Assembly (NCBI RefSeq): GCF_013004595.1
Contig: NZ_JABEMC010000003.1
Location: forward strand, 357,819-421,818
Origin: Brevibacterium luteolum
GTDB taxonomy: Bacteria > Actinomycetota > Actinomycetes > Actinomycetales > Brevibacteriaceae
Reading direction: 5' to 3'
DNA length: 64,000 nucleotides
Below are positions 18,496-28,002 of the stretch, one piece after another (the stretch's first letter is position 1; each line of letters opens with the position of its first letter). The position numbers and the translations under genes are program-made. The notes under the pieces are model-generated. The model ran no database searches. It saw only the letters and a program-made list of their open reading frames with translations, and was not told the DNA's origin.

Positions 18496-19407
18496 ATGAC
18501 CTTCAATCCCGGCAGTCAGCTCGACACCTCCCAGGTCTCCCGCCGCTCCGGCGGCGGCATGGGCGGTCCCATCAAGGTCGGCGGTGGCATCGGCTCGATC
18601 GCCGTGCTCATCCTCGGCGTCATTCTCTTCGGCCCCGGGTTCATCAACCAGGGCCTCGGCGAGGGCTCTAGTTACGACTACTCGCAGGTCGGTGAGCAGG
18701 ACGGCGGACAGTCACTGGCCGAGCAGTGCCAGACCGGTGAGGACGCCAACCGCAACATCGAGTGCCGTGTCGTGGGCACCGTGAATTCGCTCAACACCTA
18801 TTGGGGCGGCGGCGCCTCCCGGCTCGGGGTGCGGTATCACCGGCCCGAGGTGGTACTGACGTCTGGTTCGTGGCAGACCGGCTGCGGCGCGGCCAGTTCG
18901 GCGATGGGCCCGTTCTACTGCCCGGCTGATGAGACAGCCTACTTCGACGTCGGGTTCTTCGACCAGCTGCGCAGCCAGTACGGCGCCGGTCAGGGTCCGC
19001 TGGCTGAGGAGTATGTCATCGCCCATGAGTTCGGCCACCACATCCAGCGCCTGACCGGTGACATCAACCGTGCCCAGCAGGGTGACACCGGCCCGCAGTC
19101 CTCGGCGGTGCGCCTGGAGCTGCAGGCCGACTGCTATGCCGGAGTGTGGGCGTCGAATGCCTCGAAGACGAAGGACGCCGGGACTGGTGAACCGTACCTG
19201 CAGCCGCTGACGGCCTCGGACATCCGCTCGGCGGTCTCGGCTGCCGAGGCGGTTGGCGATGACCGGATCCAACAGAAGGCGCAGGGCCGGGTGACACCGG
19301 AGAACTTCACACACGGGTCCTCCGAACAGCGCGAGACCTGGTTCATGCACGGGTATGAGGACGGCGATCCCGCCGCGTGCGATACGTTCTCCGCTGGCCG
19401 GATCTGA
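18496..19407 (+). CDS. YpfJ-type neutral zinc metallopeptidase
   Basis: A 303-residue protein of the YpfJ/KPN_02809 family. A glycine-rich cytoplasmic start is followed by one membrane helix (about residues 32-52) and an external domain with zinc-binding HEFGHH at residues 177-182. Downstream RLELQADCYAGVWASNA provides the third ligand glutamate. Length matches the family. The substrate is unknown. Transcription probably ends at the strong hairpin after the gene. Confidence 0.9.
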   Translation: MTFNPGSQLDTSQVSRRSGGGMGGPIKVGGGIGSIAVLILGVILFGPGFINQGLGEGSSYDYSQVGEQDGGQSLAEQCQTGEDANRNIECRVVGTVNSLNTYWGGGASRLGVRYHRPEVVLTSGSWQTGCGAASSAMGPFYCPADETAYFDVGFFDQLRSQYGAGQGPLAEEYVIAHEFGHHIQRLTGDINRAQQGDTGPQSSAVRLELQADCYAGVWASNASKTKDAGTGEPYLQPLTASDIRSAVSAAEAVGDDRIQQKAQGRVTPENFTHGSSEQRETWFMHGYEDGDPAACDTFSAGRI

Positions 19408-19421
19408 TCAGCCCAGAAATG

Positions 19422-19460
19422 GGGGCCGGTGAGCAGTCTGACTGCTCACCGGCCCCTTTT
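19422..19460 (+). terminator. Strong intrinsic terminator
   Basis: A perfect 16-bp stem (19422-19437 with 19441-19456), three-base loop, followed by TTTT at 19457-19460. It lies 14 bases after the metallopeptidase stop and, read backwards, 18 bases after sufT, so it may serve both converging transcripts. Confidence 0.85.
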
Positions 19461-19473
19461 GCGTGTGGTGGGC

Positions 19474-19809
19474 TCAGATGTTGAAGCCGAGGGCGCGCAT
19501 CTGCTCCTTGCCGTCCTCGGTGATGCGCTCGGGGCCCCATGGCGGCATCCACACCCAGTTGATGCGGTAGGCCGGCACGATGCCCTCGAGCTGCTGGGCG
19601 CACTGGTCCTCGATGACGTCGGTCAGCGGGCAGGCCGCCGAGGTCAGGGTCATCTCGACGACGGCAGTGCCGTCGTCCTCAACGGACGCGCCGTAGACGA
19701 GTCCCAGGTCGACGATGTTGACGCCGAGCTCCGGGTCGACGACGTCCATGAGCGCGTCGATGACCTCTTCGGGTGTGGCGTTAGTCGGTTGGTCGATCAC
19801 TTCAGGCAT
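19474..19809 (-). CDS. sufT: SUF-associated metal-sulfur cluster assembly factor SufT
   Basis: A 111-residue MIP18/DUF59 protein. EEVIDALMDVVDPELGVNIV and DLGLVYG at the start and MTLTSAACPLTD with its conserved cysteine are family hallmarks; WVWMPPWGPERI closes the domain. SufT assists maturation of iron-sulfur proteins. A GGAGG Shine-Dalgarno precedes the ATG. It is the last gene of the suf operon. Confidence 0.93.
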   Translation of the reverse strand: MPEVIDQPTNATPEEVIDALMDVVDPELGVNIVDLGLVYGASVEDDGTAVVEMTLTSAACPLTDVIEDQCAQQLEGIVPAYRINWVWMPPWGPERITEDGKEQMRALGFNI

Positions 19810-19839
19810 AGTGTCCTCCTCGTACTGTCAGCATACGGG

Positions 19840-20316
19840 TCAGCGGCCCTCGGCGGCCGCCTGCGCCTGCACGAAGGCATCCTTGAATGCCATCCAGGCC
19901 AGCAGCGCGCACTTGATGCGCGCAGGAAACTTCGAGACTCCCTCGAACGCGGCAGCATCGCCGAGCAGCTCCTCGTCGGCGTGCCCGCGCCCACGGGAGT
20001 GCATGAGCTCGTGGAAGCTGGCTTCCACCTCGGCGAACCGGTCCGGTGCCAGCTCGTCGAGCATCTCGGCCAGCACTGAGGCCGAGGCCATCGAAATCGA
20101 GCAGCCGGCGCCGTCCCAGCGCATGTGCAGGCTCTCGGCGGCAGGGTCGTAGAGCGCCTCGACGGTGATCTCGTCTCCGCAGGTCGGGTTGACCTGGTGG
20201 GAGGAGCCGAACAGTGCGTCGCCGTTCTCGGGTGCGCCGGTCAGCGGCAGATTGCCGCAGCGGCGCTTGGCGTGGTCGAGAATGACCTCTTGGTACAGCT
20301 GCTGCAGATCGCTCAT
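19840..20316 (-). CDS. sufU: SufU iron-sulfur/zinc sulfur-transfer protein
   Basis: A 158-residue IscU-like protein that takes persulfide sulfur from SufS. The zinc/sulfur ligands of SufU are present: Cys and Asp in NPTCGDEI, Cys in GAGCSIS and Cys in RIKCALLAW. It has the insertion that separates SufU from IscU (SRGRGHADEEL region). ATG at 20316 is chosen over upstream in-frame codons that run into sufS. The 16-base gap to sufS indicates one operon. Confidence 0.93.
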   Translation of the reverse strand: MSDLQQLYQEVILDHAKRRCGNLPLTGAPENGDALFGSSHQVNPTCGDEITVEALYDPAAESLHMRWDGAGCSISMASASVLAEMLDELAPDRFAEVEASFHELMHSRGRGHADEELLGDAAAFEGVSKFPARIKCALLAWMAFKDAFVQAQAAAEGR

Positions 20317-20332
20317 GGTGTCCTCGCTTCTC

Positions 20333-21604
20333 TCATGCCAGTCCGAAGAAGGGCCGCACCTCTGCCAGCGCTGCCAGGAAGGCATCGCAGTCGGCCTCCG
20401 TGGTGAAGACCGAAGCGCTGGCCCGGGTAGTGGCGGTCAGGCCGTAGCGGCGGTGCAGCGGCTGGGCGCAGTGGTGGCCGACGCGCACGGCGATGCCGCG
20501 GCTGTCGAGCACCTGGCCGACGTCGTGGGCGTGCACGCCGTCGACGTCGAAGGACACCGCAGCGATGCTCGCCTCGTCAGCTGGCGGGCCGATCCGCCGG
20601 ATTCCCGGGATCTGGGCAATGCCGTCGATGAGCCGGGCGGCGATCTGCGCCTCGTGGGCGGCGAGCTCTTCCATGCCGTAGTAGCCGAGGAAGTCGACTG
20701 CGGCATGCAGGCCGACGATCTCGGCGATCGGCTGGGTGCCGGCTTCGAACCGCTGCGGGGCGGGCATGAACGCAGCCGATTCCATGTCGACGGTCGTGAT
20801 CATCGAGCCGCCGGTGATGACCGGCGGGAGAGCGTTGAGCAGCTCAGAGCGGCCGTAGAGTGCGCCGATGCCGGTGGGTCCCAGCATCTTGTGACCGGAG
20901 AAGGCTGCGAAGTCGACGTCGAGGTCGTGCAGGTTGACCGGCAGGTGCGGCACCGACTGGCAGGCATCGAGCACCGTGTAGGCGCCGACGGCGCGGGCGC
21001 GCTCGCCGAGCCGCTCGACGGGATTGATGGTGCCGAGCACGTTCGAGACGTGGGTGAAGGCCAGCACCTTCGTCGTCTCATCGACGATGGTGTCGAGCTC
21101 AGTGAGGTCGAGCTGGCCGTCGTCGGTCAGCGGCAGCCAGCGCAGCTGGGCGCCGGTGAGCGCTGCGGTCTGCTGCCACGGGATGAGGTTGGCGTGGTGC
21201 TCCATCTCGGTCACGACGATCGAGTCGCCGGGACCGAGCCGGAAGCGCTGCGCTTCTGCTCCCCCGAGCCCTGCTGAGGCATGCGCCATGCCGAGGGCGA
21301 CGACGTTGAGCGCCTCCGTGGCGTTCTTCGTCCAGCACACCTCGTCGGCGGCGGCCCCGACGAAGGCCGCCACCGCCTCGCGCCCGGCCTCGAACGCATC
21401 AGTGGCTTCGACGGCCAGCTGATGCGCACCCCGGTGCACCGCGGCGTTGCGCCGCTGGTAGAACTCATCGATCGCATCGATGACCTGGCGCGGCTTCTGC
21501 GCGGTGGCACCGGAGTCGAGATACACCAGCCGCTGCCCGCCGACTTCCCGATCGAGGATCGGGAAGTCGTTGCGGATGCGGTCGATGTCAGCAGGGCGGA
21601 GCAT
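20333..21604 (-). CDS. sufS: Cysteine desulfurase SufS
   Basis: A 423-residue class-V PLP enzyme that draws sulfur from cysteine for cluster assembly. Seen: YLDSGATAQKP, NATEALNVVA, EMEHHANLIPWQ, ACQSVPH, the PLP lysine in FSGHKMLGPTG near residue 237, and the catalytic cysteine in VGHHCAQP near residue 378. The short active-site loop suits the SufU-dependent type II desulfurases, consistent with sufU next to it. Start ATG 21604 lies 17 bases beyond the sufC stop without a clear Shine-Dalgarno. Confidence 0.94.
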   Translation of the reverse strand: MLRPADIDRIRNDFPILDREVGGQRLVYLDSGATAQKPRQVIDAIDEFYQRRNAAVHRGAHQLAVEATDAFEAGREAVAAFVGAAADEVCWTKNATEALNVVALGMAHASAGLGGAEAQRFRLGPGDSIVVTEMEHHANLIPWQQTAALTGAQLRWLPLTDDGQLDLTELDTIVDETTKVLAFTHVSNVLGTINPVERLGERARAVGAYTVLDACQSVPHLPVNLHDLDVDFAAFSGHKMLGPTGIGALYGRSELLNALPPVITGGSMITTVDMESAAFMPAPQRFEAGTQPIAEIVGLHAAVDFLGYYGMEELAAHEAQIAARLIDGIAQIPGIRRIGPPADEASIAAVSFDVDGVHAHDVGQVLDSRGIAVRVGHHCAQPLHRRYGLTATTRASASVFTTEADCDAFLAALAEVRPFFGLA

Positions 21605-21621
21605 TGAGGTGAGCGTGGTGA

Positions 21622-22380
21622 TCAGGCGTCCTGCAGGGCGAGGCGGTCGTAACCCTCGTTCTCGAGGCGCTCGGCCAGCTCCGGTCCGCCGGACTCAGCC
21701 ACGCGGCCGTTGTAGAGCACGTGCACGCGATCCGGGGTGATGTACTGCAGGATGCGGGTGTAGTGGGTGATGAGCATGATGCCGACATCGGTCTTCTCCT
21801 TGGCGCGGTTGACACCCTCGGAGACGATGCGCAGGGCGTCGACGTCGAGGCCGGAGTCGGTCTCGTCGAGGATCGCGAAGCGCGGCTTGAGCATCTCCAT
21901 CTGGAGGATCTCGTGGCGCTTCTTCTCACCACCGGAGAAGCCCTCGTTGACGTTGCGGGCGGCGAACGCCGGGTCGACGCGCAGGTCCTTCATCGCGCCG
22001 GAGAGCTCCTTGGTCCAGGTGCGCAGCTTCGGGGCCTCGCCGTCGATGGCGGTCTTGGCCGAGCGCAGGAAGTTCGTCACGGTCACGCCGGGAACCTCGA
22101 CGGGGTACTGCATGGCCAGGAACAGGCCGGCGCGGGCGCGCTCGTCCGGGGACATCTCGGTGATGTCCTCTCCGTCGAGGGTGACGGTGCCGGAGGTGAT
22201 CTCGTACTTCGGGTGGCCGGCCAGGGCGTAGGCCAGGGTCGACTTGCCCGAGCCGTTGGGGCCCATGATCGCGTGGGTCTCGTTGGAGTTGAGCCCCAGG
22301 TCGACGCCCTTGAGGATCTCCTTGGGGCCGGATTCGGTCTGGACGCTGACGTGCAGGTCGCGGATGGAAAGAGTTGCCAT
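21622..22380 (-). CDS. sufC: Fe-S assembly ATPase SufC
   Basis: A 252-residue ABC-type ATPase of the SufBCD scaffold. Walker A GPNGSGKST near residue 40, signature FSGGEKKRHEILQM and Walker B AILDETDSGLD are the SufC versions. ATP binding drives rearrangement of SufB-SufD during cluster building. It sits between the Rieske-type ferredoxin gene and sufS. Confidence 0.95.
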   Translation of the reverse strand: MATLSIRDLHVSVQTESGPKEILKGVDLGLNSNETHAIMGPNGSGKSTLAYALAGHPKYEITSGTVTLDGEDITEMSPDERARAGLFLAMQYPVEVPGVTVTNFLRSAKTAIDGEAPKLRTWTKELSGAMKDLRVDPAFAARNVNEGFSGGEKKRHEILQMEMLKPRFAILDETDSGLDVDALRIVSEGVNRAKEKTDVGIMLITHYTRILQYITPDRVHVLYNGRVAESGGPELAERLENEGYDRLALQDA

Positions 22381-22416
22381 GGTTTCAGTCCTTTGGTGTT
22401 GTTCGTTCGGTGAGGA

Positions 22417-22743
22417 TCAGTTGGCCGCTGCCGGGGTGAGGTCGACGTAGACGACGCCGTCGCGCTCTTCGCACGGATACACGGCGACCGGTTCGGAGGC
22501 CGGCGGGGTCAGCGGCTGTCCGGTGGTCAGTGAGAAGGCGGAGCCGTGCAGCCAGCACTCGATCGAGCAGTCCATGATCTCCCCTTCGGCGAGTGAGACC
22601 TCGCCGTGGGTGCACAGGTCGTCGATCGCGTGGACGGTGCCGTCCTCGGTGCGGGCGATGCAGATCTCGCGTTCGTCGATGACGACGCGCAGCGCTTCGC
22701 CGGCCGGGACAGCACTGGCCTTGCACGCTTCGTGCAGACTCAC
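22417..22743 (-). CDS. Rieske-type [2Fe-2S] ferredoxin in the suf operon
   Basis: A 108-residue single-domain Rieske protein. Cluster ligands are C44-x-H46 (DLCTHGE) and C63-x2-H66 (ECWLHGS), so the cluster is probably intact. Such genes sit between sufD and sufC in many actinobacteria, likely supplying electrons, though the exact role is unsettled. GTG start; GTGA overlap with the sufD stop suggests translational coupling. Confidence 0.9.
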   Translation of the reverse strand: MSLHEACKASAVPAGEALRVVIDEREICIARTEDGTVHAIDDLCTHGEVSLAEGEIMDCSIECWLHGSAFSLTTGQPLTPPASEPVAVYPCEERDGVVYVDLTPAAAN

Positions 22744-23891
22744 ATCATGCTCCGCGACAGCTCGTCCTCGATCTGCTCGGTGAGGACTTCCTCGATCTCG
22801 GGCACGCGGATCTGCTGGATGACCTCGTTGAAGAAGCCACGCACCACCAGGCGTCGGGCGACGGTCTCCGGGATGCCGCGGCTCATGAGGTAGAACAGGT
22901 GCTCCTCATCGAAGCGACCAGTCGACGATGCGTGGCCGGCGCCTTCGATGTCACCGGTCTCGATCTCCAGGTTCGGCACCGAATCGGCTCGTGCGCCCTC
23001 GGTGAGGATGAGGTTGCGGTTGAGCTCGTAGGTGTCGATGCCCAGGGCCTCGGGACGGATGAGCACATCGCCGATCCACACGCTGTGTGCGTCGGTGCCC
23101 TGCAGCGCGCCCTTGTACAGCACGTTGGAGGTCGCCTTCGGCGTGTTGTGGTCGATGTAGGTGCGGTGCTCCAGGTGCTGGCCGGCGTCGGCGAAGTACA
23201 GGCCGAGCAGCTCGGCCTCGCCGCCGGGGCCGTCGTAGCGGACGTTGGAGTTCAGGCGCACGATGTCTCCGCCAAGCGAGATGGCGATGTGCTTGAACTG
23301 AGCGTCCTTGCCGACGAGCGCGTCGTGCTGGCCGAGGTGGACCGATCCGTCCTCCCACAGCTGGATGGAAGCGAAGGTGACCTCTGCACCCTCACCGATG
23401 AGCAGCGAGACGAGCTCGGAGTAGCGGGCCTTGCCCTCGTGTTCGACGACGATGGTGGCCTTGGCGTTGGCGCCGACGGTGACGACGACGTGGCCGTGGA
23501 CGGTCTGGCCTTCCACGCCGTCAGCGTGGATGATGACCGGTTTGTCGAGCTCGGCGCCGGCGGGCACATCGTAGTGAAGCACGCCGGGTGCCTGGTTCGC
23601 GGCGATCGCAGCCGGGCGATCCTCAGGCTCGAGCACGCCCATCGTGCGGGCGGCCTCCAGGTCGATGACCTCCTGGGTGACCCCTGCCGGCAGATCCTGG
23701 CTGAGGTTGAGCGACTGGCCGGTGCCGGCGTCGTCGAGGAGGTCGGTGAGCTTGCGCACCGGGGTGAAGCGCCATTCCTCTTCCCGTCCGGTGATCTGCG
23801 GGAAGTCGGCGACTGAGAAGCTGCGGGTCCGTTCACTGCGGGATTTCGCCGGAACCTGGACCTCGCTCGGGTTCTCAAGAGTCTGTGTCAT
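22740..23891 (-). CDS. sufD: Fe-S cluster assembly scaffold protein SufD
   Basis: A 383-residue SufBD beta-helix protein. The N terminus has EEWRFTPVRKLTDLLDD, and the C-terminal core has [21 protein letters not shown] with the family glycine, followed by a helical end. It pairs with SufB and SufC. It follows sufB by 54 bases and overlaps the Rieske gene. Confidence 0.94.
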   Translation of the reverse strand: MTQTLENPSEVQVPAKSRSERTRSFSVADFPQITGREEEWRFTPVRKLTDLLDDAGTGQSLNLSQDLPAGVTQEVIDLEAARTMGVLEPEDRPAAIAANQAPGVLHYDVPAGAELDKPVIIHADGVEGQTVHGHVVVTVGANAKATIVVEHEGKARYSELVSLLIGEGAEVTFASIQLWEDGSVHLGQHDALVGKDAQFKHIAISLGGDIVRLNSNVRYDGPGGEAELLGLYFADAGQHLEHRTYIDHNTPKATSNVLYKGALQGTDAHSVWIGDVLIRPEALGIDTYELNRNLILTEGARADSVPNLEIETGDIEGAGHASSTGRFDEEHLFYLMSRGIPETVARRLVVRGFFNEVIQQIRVPEIEEVLTEQIEDELSRSMM

Positions 23892-23945
23892 TGAGTGTTC
23901 TCTCCTGTGTGAGACGTGGGTGCCTGGATGGGTGCGGTGGCTCGA

Positions 23946-25382
23946 TCAGCCGACCGCGCCCTCCATCTGCAGCTCGATGAGGCGGTTGAGCTCGAGGGCG
24001 TACTCCATCGGCAGCTCACGGGCGATCGGCTCGACGAAGCCGCGCACGATCATCGCCATCGCCTCGGTCTCGTCGAGGCCGCGGCTCATGAGGTAGAACA
24101 GCTGATCCTCGCTGACCTTGGAGACGGTGGCCTCGTGGCCGAGGGAGACATCGTCTTCGCGGATGTCGATGTAGGGGTAGGTGTCCGAGCGTGAGATGTT
24201 GTCGACGAGCAGGGCGTCGCACAGCACGGTGTTCGATGAGCCCTTGGCCTTCGGGTGGACGTGCACGAGGCCGCGGTAGCCGGCGCGGCCGCCGTTGCGG
24301 GCCACGGACTTCGACACGATCGACGAGTGGGTGTTCGGTGCGGCGTGGACCATCTTGGCACCGGTGTCCTGGTGCTGGCCGCCGCCGGCGAACGCCACCG
24401 ACAGGGTCTCACCGCGGGCGTGCTGGCCGGTCAGCCAGATCGCCGGGTACTTCATGGTGACCTTCGAGCCGATGTTGCCGTCGACCCATTCCATCGTCGC
24501 GCCCTCTTCGGCGATCGCACGCTTGGTGACGAGGTTGTACACGTTGTTCGACCAGTTCTGGATGGTCGTGTAGCGCACGCGGGCGTCCTTCTTCGCGATG
24601 ATCTCGACGACAGCCGAGTGCAGCGAGTCGGACTTGTAGATCGGTGCGGTGCAGCCCTCGACGTAGTGCACGTAGGAGCCTTCGTCGGCGATGATGAGGG
24701 TGCGCTCGAACTGACCCATGTTCTCGGTGTTGATCCGGAAGTAGGCCTGCAGCGGGATCTCGACGTGGACGCCCTTGGGCACGTAGATGAACGACCCGCC
24801 GGACCACACTGCGGTGTTGAGGGCCGAGAACTTGTTGTCGCCGGCCGGGATGACCGAGCCGAAGTACTCTTCGAAGATCTCCGGGTGCTCGCGCAGGCCG
24901 GTGTCGGTGTCGAGGAAGATGACGCCCTGGCGCTCCAGCTCCTCGTTGATCTTGTGGTAGACGACCTCGGACTCGTACTGGGCGGCCACGCCTGCCACCA
25001 GGCGCTGCTTCTCAGCCTCGGGGATGCCGAGGCGGTCGTAGGTGTTCTTGATGTCCTCGGGCAGGTCCTCCCAGGACTGCACCTGACCTTCGGTGGAGCG
25101 GACGAAGTACTTGATGTCGTCGAAGTTGATGTCGGTGAGGTCAGCGCCCCAGTGCGGCATCGGCTTCTTGTCGAACAGGCGCAGGGCCTTGAGGCGGCGG
25201 TTGAGCATCCACTCCGGCTCCTCCTTCAGAGCCGAGATCCGGCGGACGACCTCTTCGCTCAGGCCGCGTTCGGCGGTGGCGCCGGCATCGTTCTCATCGT
25301 GCCAGCCGTAGGCGTAGTTGCCGATGTCGTGAAGCTCAGGATTGGCCTCAAGAATCGGGTTGGTCTCGGTGGTGTCAGTCAC
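23946..25382 (-). CDS. sufB: Fe-S cluster assembly scaffold protein SufB
   Basis: A 478-residue scaffold where the nascent cluster forms. Characteristic text includes [58 protein letters not shown] and [23 protein letters not shown] at 25382 is chosen because AAGGAGG stands six bases before it; the frame stays open upstream through sufR as a shadow. GTGA overlap with sufR. Confidence 0.95.
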   Translation of the reverse strand: MTDTTETNPILEANPELHDIGNYAYGWHDENDAGATAERGLSEEVVRRISALKEEPEWMLNRRLKALRLFDKKPMPHWGADLTDINFDDIKYFVRSTEGQVQSWEDLPEDIKNTYDRLGIPEAEKQRLVAGVAAQYESEVVYHKINEELERQGVIFLDTDTGLREHPEIFEEYFGSVIPAGDNKFSALNTAVWSGGSFIYVPKGVHVEIPLQAYFRINTENMGQFERTLIIADEGSYVHYVEGCTAPIYKSDSLHSAVVEIIAKKDARVRYTTIQNWSNNVYNLVTKRAIAEEGATMEWVDGNIGSKVTMKYPAIWLTGQHARGETLSVAFAGGGQHQDTGAKMVHAAPNTHSSIVSKSVARNGGRAGYRGLVHVHPKAKGSSNTVLCDALLVDNISRSDTYPYIDIREDDVSLGHEATVSKVSEDQLFYLMSRGLDETEAMAMIVRGFVEPIARELPMEYALELNRLIELQMEGAVG

Positions 25383-26119
25383 CTTGAGCCTCCTTGTGTG
25401 CGATCGTTCTGGTCGATCAACGGGCGGTTGACGACAGAGGTGGGAATGTGGGTCGTGCAGACGTGGCCTCCGCCGGCCAGTGTCGACAGGCGGCGGACGT
25501 CGACCCCGAGGTAGTCGGAGAACATCTCGAGTTCCTGTTCGCAGAACTCGGGGTAGGCCTCGGCGACGTTCTGGATCGGGCAGTGTCCCTGGCACAGCTG
25601 CATCGCCTCCAGCGGGGTGCCGACGGCCACCGGGGTGGCCGAGGCGGCGAATCCCTCGGCGGAGAGCGCTTGGGCCAGTTCGCGGGAGCGGCTGGGAATC
25701 GTCTCGGCGTTCTGCGACAGCCTCGAGCGCAGACGCGCCCGCAGCCCTTCGACGTATTCGGCGGCGTACTCGGCGACTGCCTCACGGCCGTCCTTGCGGG
25801 CGAGGAAGTCGAGCACGTCGACGGCGAGGTCGTCGTAGCTGTGGCTGATCTCAGCGTGGCCTTCGGCGGTCACCACGTACTGGCGTGCCGGCCGGCCACG
25901 GCCGATCTTCGTCCCGGCCAGGTCGCGGACCTCGACGAGGCCCTCATCAGCCAGGGCGTCGAGGTGCCGGCGGATCGCGGCGGCGGTGAGATCCATGGAC
26001 TTCGCCACCGCTGAGGCGCTGACGGGCCCCTGGTCGAGGACAGAGGCCAGCACCCGGTGCCGGGTTTTGACGTCTTCGTGTGTGCGCGACTTGCGCTGTG
26101 GAGCATGCTGGGCAGCCAT
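25379..26119 (-). CDS. sufR: SufR-type iron-sulfur-sensing transcriptional repressor
   Basis: A 246-residue regulator with an N-terminal winged helix-turn-helix ([20 protein letters not shown], about residues 34-53) and wing ([12 protein letters not shown]). Four cysteines at 176, 180, 193 and 221 (CQGHC, EFCEQE, HVCTTH) can hold an iron-sulfur cluster. In this family the cluster-loaded form represses suf. The ATG at 26119 agrees with a predicted promoter at 26143-26170; a TTG at 26170 would lie within its -35. First gene of sufR-B-D-Rieske-C-S-U-T. Confidence 0.9.
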   Translation of the reverse strand: MAAQHAPQRKSRTHEDVKTRHRVLASVLDQGPVSASAVAKSMDLTAAAIRRHLDALADEGLVEVRDLAGTKIGRGRPARQYVVTAEGHAEISHSYDDLAVDVLDFLARKDGREAVAEYAAEYVEGLRARLRSRLSQNAETIPSRSRELAQALSAEGFAASATPVAVGTPLEAMQLCQGHCPIQNVAEAYPEFCEQELEMFSDYLGVDVRRLSTLAGGGHVCTTHIPTSVVNRPLIDQNDRTQGGSR

Positions 26120-26142
26120 GAGTTTCACCCCGCTTTCCGCCG

Positions 26143-26185
26143 ACGATACCAGTGACTCTGCTTTAGACAACAGTATTGTGTTCTA
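26143..26185 (-). promoter_or_regulatory. sufR promoter with overlapping operator candidate
   Basis: On the minus strand TTGTCT (26170-26165), 16 bases, then TATCGT (26148-26143). A 22-base imperfect palindrome (26164-26185, 16 of 22 positions symmetric) covers the -35. It contains CAAC-N6-GTGT, one arm matching the cyanobacterial SufR box CAAC-N6-GTTG. Consistent with autorepression. Confidence 0.5.
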
Positions 26186-26238
26186 AATTGTTCCATGTAA
26201 ACAAAGGGCACCCTAAAGTGTCGGCTCTCGGGCACGGC

Positions 26239-26244
26239 TACGAT
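26239..26244 (+). promoter_or_regulatory. -10 box of a probably leaderless ABC transporter transcript
   Basis: TACGAT with seven bases to the GTG at 26252. An ATG at 26243 in the same frame lies inside this hexamer, so the GTG is the better start. Confidence 0.5.
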
Positions 26245-26251
26245 GGTACGC

Positions 26252-27193
26252 GTGTCTGACACCCCTGCATCGCCTGCACCGCTCACCATCGACGGCCTGG
26301 CCTTCTCCTACCGCACCGGCCAGCGCGCCGTCGACGAGGTCTCCCTGCGTGCCGATGCCGGGACCGTCCACGCGATCCTCGGACCCAACGGCGCGGGGAA
26401 GTCGACGACCATCGCCTGTGCCGTCGGACTGCACCGGCCGAGTGCCGGCACGGTGCGCATCTTCGGCCGCGATCCCGTCGCCGAACACACCTTCACCGCA
26501 GGGCTGACCGGCGTCATGCTCCAAGACGGCGGCCTGCCGATGGCCGCCCGCCCGCTGGCGGTGCTCACGCACCTCTCACGCCTGTACGCCTCCCCTCTCG
26601 ACGTCACAGAGCTTGCCGAGCGGCTGGGCATCACCTCGTTTTCCGACCGGTCGATCCGGCGCCTATCCGGAGGGCAGCGCCAGCGCGTCGGGCTGGCCGC
26701 AGCCCTCATCGGCCGGCCGCGCCTGCTGTTCCTCGACGAGCCGACCGCCGGCCTCGACCCGCAGGCCGCGCTCGTCGTCCACGAAGTCATCGACGAGCAG
26801 CGCCGAGCCGGTGCCTGCGTCGTCCTCACCACTCACGACATGGACGACGCCCAGCAGCTGGCCGATGAGATCACCATCATCGACCACGGCCGCGTCATCG
26901 CCGCCGGCACACCGCGTCAGCTCATGAACGGCGGCGGCAACCGGATGCTGCGCATCGTCACCGAGACTCCCCTGCCTGCTGAGGTGCGCTGCGGACTCGC
27001 AGCCCACGGCACCGTCGACCAGGCTCCCGGGGATACAGCGACCACGCTGCTGCGCGGGGACATCACACCTGCCGACCTCGCTGCGATCACCAGGCTGCTG
27101 GCAGACCACGATGTCGCCTGCGAGGAGTTCGCCGTCACCGGCCGCACCCTCAACGACGTCTTCCTCGACCTGACCGGAAGGAGCCTGCGGTGA
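26252..27193 (+). CDS. ABC-2 type transporter ATP-binding protein
   Basis: A 313-residue ATPase with Walker A GPNGAGKST near residue 47, signature LSGGQRQRVGLA, Walker B LLFLDEPTAGLDP and switch TTHDMDD. The C-terminal 90 residues resemble the extra domain of drug-type ABC-2 ATPases. GTG 26252 is chosen from the leaderless promoter pattern. The stop overlaps the permease start by GTGA. In other actinobacteria this pair sits next to ctaA; the substrate is not known. Confidence 0.9.
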   Translation: MSDTPASPAPLTIDGLAFSYRTGQRAVDEVSLRADAGTVHAILGPNGAGKSTTIACAVGLHRPSAGTVRIFGRDPVAEHTFTAGLTGVMLQDGGLPMAARPLAVLTHLSRLYASPLDVTELAERLGITSFSDRSIRRLSGGQRQRVGLAAALIGRPRLLFLDEPTAGLDPQAALVVHEVIDEQRRAGACVVLTTHDMDDAQQLADEITIIDHGRVIAAGTPRQLMNGGGNRMLRIVTETPLPAEVRCGLAAHGTVDQAPGDTATTLLRGDITPADLAAITRLLADHDVACEEFAVTGRTLNDVFLDLTGRSLR

Positions 27194-27990
27194 CCGATCC
27201 GACACCCCAGACCACCACCTCGGGCGCGGTGACGACCGCCTCGGGCCCGGCACCGGCCAGCGCGCGGGTCCGGGCGCAGGCTGCTTTCGAGATCCGCACG
27301 TTCCTGCAGAACGGTGAACAGCTGCTCGTCTCGATCATCCTGCCAGCGATCATCCTCTTCGGCCTGGCGACCACCTCGATCCTCGAGGCGCTCGGCGTCG
27401 ACCTGGGCGGCCGCCGGCCTGTCGACGTCGCCACCGCCGGGGTGCTGAGCCTGGCGATCGGCTCAAGTGCGTTCACCGGGCAGGCGATCGCCACCGCTTT
27501 CGACCGCCGCTATGGGGTGCTGCGGCAGCTGGCGACCACTCCCCTGGGTGTGCGCGGGCTCATCGCCGGGAAATTCATCGCCACCTGCTGCGTCGTCGTC
27601 ATCCAGTTCGTCCTCATCGCCGTGCTCGCACTCGTGCTCGGCTTCGACAGCGGTGTGCACATCCTCGGTGTTGTGCTCACCGCGTTCCTCGGCACGGCGA
27701 TGTTCCTCGTGTGGGGACTCGTCATGGCCGGAACCATCCGCGCGGAGGCGACTCTGGCGCTGGCGAACCTGCTGTGGGTGCTCATGGCCTCACTCGGCGG
27801 GCTGCTGCTCACTCACCCCGGCACCTGGGGTGCGATCGTGTCCTGGCTGCCCTCCGGGGCCCTGGGCGATGCGATGCGCACGGCCGTGCTCACCAGCGGT
27901 ATCGACGTCACCGCGCTGGCGGTCATGGCCGCCTGGACACTCGTGGGTATTGTCACAGGGGTCCGGTTCTTCTCCTTCGATGCCAAATGA
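27190..27990 (+). CDS. ABC-2 type transporter permease
   Basis: A 266-residue membrane protein with about six hydrophobic segments. ABC-2 traits are the long first external region after LLVSIILPAIILFGLATTS, the YGVLRQLATTPLGVRGLIAG segment, and six-helix topology. Partner of the preceding ATPase through the GTGA overlap. Probably an exporter. ctaA starts 12 bases beyond the stop, but with its own -10. Confidence 0.88.
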   Translation: MTDPTPQTTTSGAVTTASGPAPASARVRAQAAFEIRTFLQNGEQLLVSIILPAIILFGLATTSILEALGVDLGGRRPVDVATAGVLSLAIGSSAFTGQAIATAFDRRYGVLRQLATTPLGVRGLIAGKFIATCCVVVIQFVLIAVLALVLGFDSGVHILGVVLTAFLGTAMFLVWGLVMAGTIRAEATLALANLLWVLMASLGGLLLTHPGTWGAIVSWLPSGALGDAMRTAVLTSGIDVTALAVMAAWTLVGIVTGVRFFSFDAK

Positions 27991-27996
27991 GATAAT
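27991..27996 (+). promoter_or_regulatory. -10 box of probably leaderless ctaA transcript
   Basis: GATAAT directly after the permease stop codon, six bases before the ATG at 28003, no Shine-Dalgarno. ctaA may thus be read both from this promoter and from upstream. Confidence 0.5.
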
Positions 27997-28002
27997 CGGC
28001 AC

